Shown: positions 23,756 through 30,175 of the stretch, piece by piece
Numbering within the stretch: the first letter of the stretch is position 1
Layout: the number at the start of each line of letters is the position of its first letter
Source of the DNA: Gordonia sediminis
GTDB taxonomy: Bacteria > Actinomycetota > Actinomycetes > Mycobacteriales > Mycobacteriaceae
Reading direction: 5' to 3'
NCBI GenBank assembly: GCA_004193205.1
Contig: RZUM01000002.1
Span: 124,001-188,000 of the forward strand
DNA: 64,000 nucleotides
The notes under the pieces: generated by a model
The model's input: only the letters and a program-made list of their open reading frames with translations
What the model was told of the DNA's origin: nothing
The model's database searches: none
Program-made: the position numbers and the translations under genes

Positions 23756-24736
23756 TCATGCCGGCTCTCGAATCACGCTGAAATGCCGCACGGAACCAGA
23801 AAGTCCTGGAAGCTGTTTCACCGGCGACCAGGTGCGCAGCCCATCGGTGCTGTCGGAATACAGGTACTTTCGTGTCTTGTAGGCGTCGAGGTAGATCCGC
23901 CAGGCGCCGTTCGGCAACTGAACCACGGCCGGGCCCTCCACCATACGGCCCCAATTTCCGGGCGGAACGAATCGATAGGGCCCAACCAGCGACGGGGCGA
24001 CCGCATGCTCGATGACCTTCTTCGTCTCGTTCTTGGTGAACGCGTGGTAGGTCGCTCCCACCTTGACCACGGTTGTATCGATGTGGTCGGCGCCGATACC
24101 GGCGAGCGGAACCGGCGGGCTCCAGAGCCGCAGCGACGGATCGAGCGCGGTCAATAGGTACGGCACGAAGCCGCCACCGGTCGACATCGACAAGATGACG
24201 TTGACCCGGCCACCGTCGACGAACCATTCAGGCGCCCAGGCCTTGGTGGTGAACGGCGAGAGGGACGGACCGTCGGAGGAACCGGCCGAGCCCGACGAAC
24301 CCAAAGAACCCGAAGATCCGAAGAGCCCCTTGCCATCCCCCGTGCCCGGCAGGAAAGCGCAGCAGAACGGGACCGGCCAGTTCCCCATGAACGTCCAGTT
24401 GACGCGGTCACGGCTACGCGCGAAACCGATGTTCGCGCCGTCGACCGTCGTGTAGGTGAGGTAGTACCAGCCGTCGGTGTTGCGGAAAATGCTCGGGTCC
24501 CGCACGAGTCCCGATGGCGGCCGGTACGCCGATTTTCGGACGAGTTGGTACCGCGTCGCATCGCTCGACTGGTAGACATCCATGACGCGGTCGCTGGCGT
24601 TGCTGAACGCCGTGATCGTGTAGCGCCAGCCGGACAGCGGTGCAGCGCCACTGCTCCCCGCGGGCGAGACCACCAATCCTGCGCAGGCCAGCACCACCAC
24701 CGTTGCGGCGGAGACGACGACTCGTTTGGAAAGCAT
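23756..24736 (-). CDS. Secreted glycoside hydrolase, GH43/GH-F clan-like five-bladed propeller
   Basis: A protein of 326 aa from the ATG at 24736. Signal peptide at 1-31 (VVVSAATVVVLACAGLVV). GLVRDPSIFRNTDGWYYLTY carries the likely base Asp, TKAWAPEWFVDGG is the conserved WAPE segment, HIDTTVVK gives the second Asp, and MVEGPAVVQLPNG the acid Glu. A Ser/Gly-rich insert (GSSGSLGSSGSAGSS) interrupts the first half. It probably cleaves alpha-arabinosyl or beta-xylosyl links outside the cell. It lies 85 bp upstream of the hydrolase gene on the same strand. Confidence 0.78.
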   Translation of the reverse strand: MLSKRVVVSAATVVVLACAGLVVSPAGSSGAAPLSGWRYTITAFSNASDRVMDVYQSSDATRYQLVRKSAYRPPSGLVRDPSIFRNTDGWYYLTYTTVDGANIGFARSRDRVNWTFMGNWPVPFCCAFLPGTGDGKGLFGSSGSLGSSGSAGSSDGPSLSPFTTKAWAPEWFVDGGRVNVILSMSTGGGFVPYLLTALDPSLRLWSPPVPLAGIGADHIDTTVVKVGATYHAFTKNETKKVIEHAVAPSLVGPYRFVPPGNWGRMVEGPAVVQLPNGAWRIYLDAYKTRKYLYSDSTDGLRTWSPVKQLPGLSGSVRHFSVIREPA

Positions 24737-24799
24737 CACCGGTGCATTATCAGTGACACCAGAAACACCATGCAGAACTTTGGCCACAAGCGCGCGGAA

Positions 24800-25168
24800 T
24801 CACTCGAAGGCGGTATCGACACCGGCCTGCACGCATGCAACGCGCAGTCGCTTGTCCCGTGTCCATAACCTTGCACCATTGACGAGAAGTACCGATCCGA
24901 GAAGCCCGGCGTCGACTGGGCTCAATCCGCGACCCCACAGTTTCCGAGACTCGACGAGATGCATCAATTCGTCGTGGGTCAGAACCGGAAACTCCATGAG
25001 ATTTGTCAGCAGGTCAATTACCTGGCCACGATTCGCGATCGATCCGAGCGCAAGCTCTTCGACGACGTGCGGGTGGCAGCCGATCTCATCGTCGGCGAGA
25101 AGTCCGGCAAGCCGGGTATCCGTGGAATGCAGGTGATCGATCCAGACTGACGTGTCGACCAGAATCAT
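24800..25168 (-). CDS. vapC: PIN-domain toxin VapC
   Basis: A protein of 122 aa, a normal VapC length. MILVDTSVWIDHL (first Asp), VVEELALG (Glu), LSPVDAGLLGS (Asp) and LWTRDKRL (Asp) give the four acidic residues of the PIN ribonuclease site. It overlaps the antitoxin gene upstream by 4 bases. It probably cuts tRNA or rRNA when freed from the antitoxin. Confidence 0.93.
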   Translation of the reverse strand: MILVDTSVWIDHLHSTDTRLAGLLADDEIGCHPHVVEELALGSIANRGQVIDLLTNLMEFPVLTHDELMHLVESRKLWGRGLSPVDAGLLGSVLLVNGARLWTRDKRLRVACVQAGVDTAFE

Positions 25169-25362
25169 ACGTCCGAGTCGCGGCGTCTCGGCGCGGCGGT
25201 GGCCTGCGGATCCGTTCCACCTAGAGCAGCGAGACGGCGCGCACTCTCGACGCGAATCAACGTTTGTAGCCCGCTCCGAATCAGCGCCGCCCTCTCATGC
25301 ACACCTGTCAGGGCTTCCGCCTTCTCCAGCAGAGCGTCGTCGACAGTCACGGTAGTCCTCAT
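25165..25362 (-). CDS. vapB: VapB antitoxin, ribbon-helix-helix type
   Basis: A protein of 65 aa. MRTTVTVDDALLEKAEALTG is the N-terminal beta strand and helix of a VapB family 2-like ribbon-helix-helix; RAALIRSGLQTLIRVESAR is the second helix and toxin-binding tail. It is cotranscribed with vapC (4-base overlap) and should repress its own promoter, located in 25363-25414. Confidence 0.9.
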   Translation of the reverse strand: MRTTVTVDDALLEKAEALTGVHERAALIRSGLQTLIRVESARRLAALGGTDPQATAAPRRRDSDV

Positions 25363-25414
25363 CCGGCACCTCCATTCGCATCATGTGATGTCACAAATGA
25401 TGCCAGACAAGGAG

Positions 25415-25540
25415 TCATCTCGCTATTTCGCGGCCGAGATGACCTACCCATGATCTGACCGATTGGCGGGCTTGATGCGCTGCGACGGGGAGTGGCACAG
25501 CCACGCTCGTGTCGACGGCAAACCGCGAGTCGTTCGTCAA
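25415..25540 (-). pseudogene. Truncated vapC (PIN domain N-terminus only)
   Basis: Starting at a TTG at 25540 that overlaps the stop of the AbrB-type antitoxin (TTGA), the frame reads MTNDSRFAVDTSVAVPLPV, then AAHQARQSV, which is the first strand and helix of a PIN toxin with the first catalytic Asp. After about 30 residues the match ends and a TGA follows at 25415. The remaining three acidic residues are absent, so the toxin is dead. About 100 codons appear to have been deleted before the vapBC pair at 25362. Confidence 0.8.
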
Positions 25541-25776
25541 CGTCGACCCGAATCGATCAAGCCGAACATGATCTCGTCGGTGACGACGGTCTCGGACTGA
25601 GCGACCAACCTCCCACTCGCGTCTCGCTCCAGCCGCGCAGTGCGGCCCCCCGGAGTGATCTGCAGACCGCTGCCATAAAGCGAGACGTCCACAGTAGAAC
25701 CGGGTGCGAGCCCCAGCAGGTCGCGGAGTCGCTTCGGCAGCGGTAGCCGCCCACCCGAGTCGATCGTGGCTTCCAC
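25537..25776 (-). CDS. AbrB/MazE-fold antitoxin (VapB type)
   Basis: A protein of 79 aa. MEATIDSGGRLPLPKRLRDL, then LGLAPGSTVDVSLYGSG, is the swapped-hairpin DNA-binding fold; the tail (LVAQSETVVTDEIMFGLID) is the toxin-binding part. Its stop overlaps a truncated PIN toxin gene. The antitoxin itself looks intact and may still repress its promoter or bind related VapC toxins. Confidence 0.87.
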   Translation of the reverse strand: MEATIDSGGRLPLPKRLRDLLGLAPGSTVDVSLYGSGLQITPGGRTARLERDASGRLVAQSETVVTDEIMFGLIDSGRR

Positions 25777-25834
25777 GGGATTACCCTACCTACGCAATCC
25801 CATCAGGAACTGCGTCACGATGCGCCTATGCCCG

Positions 25835-26155
25835 TCAGGCGGACTCCAGCGGCGAGATCGCATCAAGCTGTTCGCGCAACGCTCGCCGCTCGATCCGCAA
25901 CTCGTCGTGCGACTGCAGATTCATCCAGAACTCGGCGGACGTGCTGAAGTACTTGCCCAGCCGCACGGCTGTGTCAGCCGTGATCCCCCGCTTGCCGTGC
26001 ACGATCTCATTGATGCGGCGTGGCGGCACACCAATCGCAACGGCGAGTTTGTGCTGCGTGATCCCGAAGCCCTCGATGAAGTCCTCCCTGAGTAACTCAC
26101 CTGGGTGGATCGGCTCGATCAGGTCGCCCTCAGTGGTAGTCGACGAGTTCGACAT
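25835..26155 (-). CDS. higA: HigA-type antitoxin (XRE helix-turn-helix), copy 1
   Basis: A protein of 106 aa from the ATG at 26155, which is 7 bases from GGAGGT at 26163-26168; an ATG at 26158 is 4 bases away. PIHPGELLREDFIEGFGITQ, LAVAIGVPPRRINEIVHGKR and LGKYFSTSAEFWMNLQSHDE are the standard HigA/VapI antitoxin sequence. It closely resembles the second HigA at 28461-28763. Its start overlaps the 3' end of a truncated higB. Confidence 0.9.
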   Translation of the reverse strand: MSNSSTTTEGDLIEPIHPGELLREDFIEGFGITQHKLAVAIGVPPRRINEIVHGKRGITADTAVRLGKYFSTSAEFWMNLQSHDELRIERRALREQLDAISPLESA

Positions 26156-26282
26156 CATCTGCACCTCCGTCTCTCAATGTGAAGCAGATCCGCCACTGGC
26201 TCTTGACACGAATACTGTATTGACCATTGCGGTCACCCACCAGACGCTCAAGCCGGTTGTCTGGAGGAATCCGCGGGTCGTC
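26130..26282 (-). pseudogene. Truncated higB toxin (C-terminal half only)
   Basis: The last 50 codons of a HigB/RelE-like toxin remain: IPPDNRLERLVGDRNGQYSI, then RVKSQWRICFTLRDG and VELVDYH. Compared with the intact HigB at 28750-29031 about 43 N-terminal residues are missing. The homology begins at 26282, inside the TGA stop of relE at 26281-26283, so relE and the higB remnant abut directly. The frame is open further upstream through relE, but that part is an out-of-frame shadow. Confidence 0.8.
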
Positions 26283-26544
26283 ACCGATAGACCTCACGAC
26301 GATGTCGTACGTCGATTGCCCGGACAACGACGATGTCCTCGTGAATCTCGTAGACAACCCGGAACTCGCCACGCCGCGCCGACCAGCGGCCGGCCAACTC
26401 ACCACGCAGCGGCTTACCGACCCGATGCGGGTTCTCGGCGAGCGGACCGCGAATGAACTCCCAACAAGCCGTGGCGACAACCCCGGGAAGTTCCTCGGAC
26501 AGACTTCGCCGAGCGCGTCGAGTCAGTTCGACCCGATAGGTCAT
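26281..26544 (-). CDS. relE: RelE/ParE-family toxin
   Basis: A protein of 87 aa. YRVELTRRARRSLSEELPG, then GKPLRGELAGRWSARRGEFR, VVYEIHEDIVVVRAIDVRHR are typical of RelE toxins with the basic ribosome/mRNA-contacting face. Its start overlaps the Phd-type antitoxin by 4 bases. It probably cleaves mRNA on the ribosome. Its stop codon abuts a higB remnant. Confidence 0.92.
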   Translation of the reverse strand: MTYRVELTRRARRSLSEELPGVVATACWEFIRGPLAENPHRVGKPLRGELAGRWSARRGEFRVVYEIHEDIVVVRAIDVRHRREVYR

Positions 26545-26825
26545 GAAGTGATGACGCCCTTCGCGCGGAGTTCGGCCTCCACCTCGTCCAGCGAGTGGAC
26601 CCGACCCGCGGCGATATCGGCGTCCGCCTCGCCGATGGCCTCCATCGCTCCTCGATCACTCAGAATCTCGAGGGTCTCCATCAGAGAGTCGAAGTCGTCG
26701 GCGCTCATCAGCACGGCGGCGCGACGCCCGTTCTTGGTGACCTCCACCCGCTGATGAGTGCGCACCGCCTCGTCCACCAACTTGGAGAGGTTTGCCCGTA
26801 CGTCCGCGATCGGCAACGTGGTCAT
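26541..26825 (-). CDS. Phd/YefM-family antitoxin
   Basis: A protein of 94 aa from the ATG at 26825. LPIADVRANLSKLVDEAVRT and VEVTKNGRRAAVLMSADDFD are the Phd/YefM DNA-binding and dimer domain; the acidic tail (EADADIAAGRVHSLDEVEAE) binds the toxin. First gene of the relBE-like pair with a 4-base overlap. A -10-like TAGAAT lies 7 bases before the ATG, so the transcript may be leaderless. Confidence 0.92.
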   Translation of the reverse strand: MTTLPIADVRANLSKLVDEAVRTHQRVEVTKNGRRAAVLMSADDFDSLMETLEILSDRGAMEAIGEADADIAAGRVHSLDEVEAELRAKGVITS

Positions 26826-26832
26826 GTACAGA

Positions 26833-26838
26833 ATTCTA
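26833..26838 (-). promoter_or_regulatory. Candidate -10 of the phd-relE operon
   Basis: TAGAAT on the minus strand ends 7 bases from the phd ATG, the spacing expected for a leaderless mRNA. No convincing -35 was found. The adjoining GAATTC palindrome (26831-26836) could be part of an autoregulatory site. Confidence 0.4.
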
Positions 26839-26889
26839 GCGTGATGTTGCCACTGGAGTCCCGGACCGATCAGAAGTACGGCGGCAGGT

Positions 26890-27399
26890 TCACCGCTCCC
26901 CGGCTGCAACGCCATCGAAGACGCGCCGGTAGTAGACCGAAAAGAACCGTGCGCCCACAACACGCATCACGACCACCCCGAAGTTGGCCGAAAAGTTCTT
27001 GGCCGTCATCTCCCAGATCCCATGCACATCGGAACCGCCGCCCGCCCGAGCCGCCGCCCTGACAAGATGCATGCCCCCCTTGGCGGCGTAGGCGCTCTCG
27101 GTCACGGTCATCGCGACCGTCCCCGGCGTCGACCAGTCATAGTGCCAGGTGGCGAAGAGCTTCGGAAAGTCCTGCCCCTCCTGTACATCAGCGTCGACCT
27201 CGCCGACACGGTGCACCCGGTAAAGCTTCTCCGACAGCGCGGGCCACCGCTTGGGCCGGTTCGGTGAAAAGTCCGTCAGAATCTCGACGACCTGCTCGGG
27301 TGTCGCCGACGTGGGGAATTCAACTCGAGTCGCGTGTGCACTGCCTGCGCCGCTCCCGTTCGGTAGCTCCGAGCACTCACTATGCAATTCATGATGCAC
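26890..27399 (-). CDS. SRPBCC-fold (polyketide cyclase/START-like) protein
   Basis: A protein of up to 169 aa; the first about 20 residues may be untranslated. ATRVEFPTSATPEQVVEILT, FSPNRPKRWPALSEKLYRVH, and DWSTPGTVAMTVTES look like a SRPBCC lipid-binding fold as found in many small actinobacterial proteins. The ligand is unknown. It lies between two toxin-antitoxin modules and has no link to them that I can see. Confidence 0.65.
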   Translation of the reverse strand: MHHELHSECSELPNGSGAGSAHATRVEFPTSATPEQVVEILTDFSPNRPKRWPALSEKLYRVHRVGEVDADVQEGQDFPKLFATWHYDWSTPGTVAMTVTESAYAAKGGMHLVRAAARAGGGSDVHGIWEMTAKNFSANFGVVVMRVVGARFFSVYYRRVFDGVAAGER

Positions 27400-27587
27400 C
27401 CAGATCGGTTTCGGCGGCTACACCGTGACCACGAACGACGAGGCGCTCTCCGGTGTCGCAAAGGCGAATGATCTCGCGCAGCGAAGCAGCGTCCCCCGCG
27501 TTCATACCGCAACCGCGGTCGCAACCGGGGCCACGGACCACAACCGCCACCAGTTACGCAGCGGACGTGCTGCCTAAGGTGGGCTTC

Positions 27588-28202
27588 ATGACTGACCCCG
27601 TCGTCCGGCGCCGCTACACAGAGGTGTCCGACGCCTACACACGGATGTTCGGCGCCGTCGCTCATGTCCATCATGACGATCTCCGATTCCTCGAACGCCA
27701 CTTCGGGCGATGCGACGGCACGATTCTCGATGTCGGCTGCGGGCCCGGTCACCTGACGGGATTCTTGACAGATCTCGGCCTCAAGGCGACTGGAATCGAT
27801 CTGGTACCCGCGTTCATCGAAGGTGCCCGTGCGAATCGGCCCGAGATCGACTTCGCCGTAGGTTCGATGAGCGCGCTCAACCTGCCGAGCGGTTCCCTTG
27901 GCGGCATTCTTGCTTGGTACTCCTTGATCCACCGCGAACCAGACAAGCTCGCAGACGTTCTTCGCACATTTCGTACGGTGCTGTCCGACAACGGAACGCT
28001 CGTGGTCGGATTCTTCGAGGGCACGAACGTCGAGCCCTTCGCGCACACCGTGACAACCGCGTATCGCTGGCCGGTCGACGAGCTGTCGGAGGCGCTGTCA
28101 GCGGCAGGGTTCTTAGAGGTCGATCGCCTAAGGCGGCCGGGCACCGATCAAGTCAGACCACACGCCGCGCTCGCCCTACGAGCACGTGGCGTTGATCCGT
28201 GA
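27588..28202 (+). CDS. Class I SAM-dependent methyltransferase
   Basis: A protein of 204 aa. TILDVGCGPGHLTGFLTDLG near residue 46 is the SAM-binding motif I, followed by ATGIDLVPAFIEGARA (acidic loop) and GGILAWYSLIHREPD (motif II to III). Start chosen at the ATG at 27588; the frame is open to 27453. The substrate is unknown. It is the only plus-strand gene in the toxin-antitoxin island, and its 3' end overlaps the convergent ABM gene by 50 bases. Confidence 0.87.
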   Translation: MTDPVVRRRYTEVSDAYTRMFGAVAHVHHDDLRFLERHFGRCDGTILDVGCGPGHLTGFLTDLGLKATGIDLVPAFIEGARANRPEIDFAVGSMSALNLPSGSLGGILAWYSLIHREPDKLADVLRTFRTVLSDNGTLVVGFFEGTNVEPFAHTVTTAYRWPVDELSEALSAAGFLEVDRLRRPGTDQVRPHAALALRARGVDP

Positions 28203-28464
28203 ACCACCGGCGTTCTATGCCGGCGGTGGCGCGGCCCCACTCACTGTCCGCCACTCGCTGTTGATGGAAGGCGAACGCCGCCCCGTCGACAAATCGCTCG
28301 TCAACCCGCCAGATCAGCGGATCGCCGGTCCGGTCGACATCGAAGGACAAGCATCCCGGCTCTGCTCGTGTCAGGTCGACGTGCCGCATCAGGTGTCGTT
28401 CGACAGCGCCGGCCTCCTCGGCATTCGCACAGACCAGGAATCCCGCAATGACGACCTCTGTCAT
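28153..28464 (-). CDS. Antibiotic biosynthesis monooxygenase (ABM) domain protein
   Basis: A protein of 103 aa with the dimeric alpha/beta-barrel ABM fold: VIAGFLVCANAEEAGAVERH, LTRAEPGCLSFDVDRTG, WRVDERFVDGAAFAFHQQRV. Family members act as cofactor-free monooxygenases or structural relatives. The ATG overlaps the stop of higA copy 2 (ATGA), so it seems to be cotranscribed with the higBA operon. Confidence 0.82.
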   Translation of the reverse strand: MTEVVIAGFLVCANAEEAGAVERHLMRHVDLTRAEPGCLSFDVDRTGDPLIWRVDERFVDGAAFAFHQQRVADSEWGRATAGIERRWFTDQRHVLVGRARRVV

Positions 28465-28763
28465 GCCGACTGAAGCGGAATGATCGCGGCAATCTGCTCT
28501 GCTGCACGGTCCTCGGCGAGGTCCAGGTCGTAATGCGACTGCAGATTGAGCCAGAATTGAGCCGACGTGCCAAAGTACTTCCCAAGTCGCAAGGCCGTGT
28601 CAGCGCTGATCGCGCGCTTGCCGTGCACGATCTCATTGATGCGCCGCGGAGGCACACCCACTGACACCGCCAACTTGTTCTGCGTGATGCCGAAACCTTC
28701 GATGAAGTCCTCCATGAGGACTTCCCCGGGATGGATCGGCGCGATCTTGTCAGTGGTAGTCAA
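28461..28763 (-). CDS. higA: HigA-type antitoxin, copy 2
   Basis: A protein of 100 aa from a TTG at 28763, placed just behind GGAGGAGG in the 3' end of higB. APIHPGEVLMEDFIEGFGIT, SVGVPPRRINEIVHGKRAIS and LGKYFGTSAQFWLNLQSHYD mark the family. Roughly three quarters of aligned residues equal those of the other HigA by eye. It overlaps higB by 14 bases and the ABM gene by 4. Confidence 0.9.
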   Translation of the reverse strand: MTTTDKIAPIHPGEVLMEDFIEGFGITQNKLAVSVGVPPRRINEIVHGKRAISADTALRLGKYFGTSAQFWLNLQSHYDLDLAEDRAAEQIAAIIPLQSA

Positions 28764-29031
28764 CGATCTCCACCTCCTCCGGCCCAGTGTCCGCCCAGAC
28801 GAAGCAGATTCGCCACTGGTCATTGATTCTGATGCTGTGTTGTCCCGCCCGATCACCTTTCAGTGCTTCGAGCCGATTCCCGGGTGGGACCCTGAGGTCG
28901 TCGAGCGACTCTGCCGATCCCACCTGACGAAGTTTGCGCAGCGCGACCCGGTGAACCCGCGGATCGATCGAGCGAGCGCGTTCACGACGCCAGAGGCGTT
29001 CGGTGTCCTTGTTGCCGAACGACCGGATCAC
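28750..29031 (-). CDS. higB: HigB-family toxin, intact copy
   Basis: A protein of 93 aa with a GTG start. MIRSFGNKDTERLWRRERAR, LRVPPGNRLEALKGDRAGQH, SIRINDQWRICFVW and VEIVDYH cover the whole HigB/RelE-like fold. Toxin-first gene order is usual for higBA. It is the complete reference for the truncated higB at 26130. Confidence 0.93.
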   Translation of the reverse strand: MIRSFGNKDTERLWRRERARSIDPRVHRVALRKLRQVGSAESLDDLRVPPGNRLEALKGDRAGQHSIRINDQWRICFVWADTGPEEVEIVDYH

Positions 29032-29064
29032 GCACCCAGAATATACCGCGATGCGTTAATAACG

Positions 29065-30144
29065 CTAGACGTTAAACCGGAATTCCACGACATCGCCGTC
29101 GGCCATCACGTAGTCCTTGCCCTCCATGCGCACCTTGCCGGCGGCCTTCGCCGCGGCCATCGATCCGTTGGTGTCCAGGTCGTCGAAGGAGACGATCTCG
29201 GCCTTGATGAAGCCCTTCTCGAAATCGGTGTGGATGACCCCAGCGGCCTTGGGGGCGGTATCGCCCTGGTGGATGGTCCAGGCGCGGGCCTCTTTGGGTC
29301 CGGCGGTGAGGTAGGTCTGCAGGCCCAGCGTGTGGAAGCCCGCGCGGGCGAGCGATCGTAGGCCCGGCTCATCCTGCCCGATCGAGTCGAGCAGTTCCAG
29401 CGCGTCTTCCTCGTCGAGTTCGAGGAGTTCGCTCTCCACCTTCGCATCGAGGAAGACCGCGTCCGCGGGTGCGACGGCCTCACGCAGTTCCTTCTTGCGG
29501 GCGTCGTCGGTGAGCACCGATTCGTCGGAGTTGAAGACGTAGAGGAACGGCTTCGCGGTCATCAGGTGCAACTCGCGGACGGTCGACAGGTCGAACGAAT
29601 CCTTTTGCGAGAACAGGGTCCTGCCGGTGTTGAGCAGCTCCTGCGCCTTCTGTGCGGCGGCCAGGGTCGCGGCGGTGTCCTTGTTCTTGCGCGCCTCCTT
29701 CTCCAGCCGAGGGATGGCCTTCTCGAGTGTCTGCAGATCGGCGAGGATCAGTTCGGTCTCGATCACCCCGATGTCGGTGAACGGGTCGACGCGCCCGTCG
29801 ACGTGCACCACGTCGTCGTCGGCGAAGACGCGCACCACCTGGCAGATCGCGTCGGCCTCGCGGATGTTGGCGAGGAACTGGTTACCCATCCCCTCCCCCT
29901 CGGAGGCGCCCTTCACGATGCCCGCGATGTCGACGAAGGAGACGGTCGCCGGAAGAATGCGCTCACTGCCGAAGATCTCCGCGAGGCGCTCGAGGCGCTT
30001 GTCCGGGAGTTCGACGACCCCGATGTTGGGCTCGATGGTGGCGAACGGGTAGTTCGCGGCCAGCACGTCGTTACGGGTCAGCGCGTTGAACAGGGTCGAC
30101 TTACCGACGTTGGGCAGCCCGACGATTCCGAGGGTGAGACTCAC
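29065..30144 (-). CDS. ychF: Redox-regulated ribosome-associated ATPase YchF (OLA1 type)
   Basis: A protein of 359 aa, the standard length. Opens with LTLGIVGLPNVGKSTLFNAL (P-loop with the Leu typical of this ATP-preferring class), then VDIAGIVKGASEGEGMGNQF (G3), a coiled-coil insert near 130-190, and the C-terminal TGS domain (GLQTYLTAGPKEARAW, MEGKDYVMADGDVVEFRFNV). Core gene, present in nearly all bacteria; role in translation and stress response. Single gene with its own promoter upstream at 30145-30175. Confidence 0.97.
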   Translation of the reverse strand: MSLTLGIVGLPNVGKSTLFNALTRNDVLAANYPFATIEPNIGVVELPDKRLERLAEIFGSERILPATVSFVDIAGIVKGASEGEGMGNQFLANIREADAICQVVRVFADDDVVHVDGRVDPFTDIGVIETELILADLQTLEKAIPRLEKEARKNKDTAATLAAAQKAQELLNTGRTLFSQKDSFDLSTVRELHLMTAKPFLYVFNSDESVLTDDARKKELREAVAPADAVFLDAKVESELLELDEEDALELLDSIGQDEPGLRSLARAGFHTLGLQTYLTAGPKEARAWTIHQGDTAPKAAGVIHTDFEKGFIKAEIVSFDDLDTNGSMAAAKAAGKVRMEGKDYVMADGDVVEFRFNV

Positions 30145-30175
30145 GGGTGGCCAGTCTATCGGCCCCGGCTGGTTC

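Noticed and set aside
26283-26480. N-terminal extension of the truncated HigB ORF up to 26480
   Set aside because: This stretch is the out-of-frame reading of relE. The VVRSIG similarity to the HigB N-terminus arises from the relE tail codons and is probably chance.
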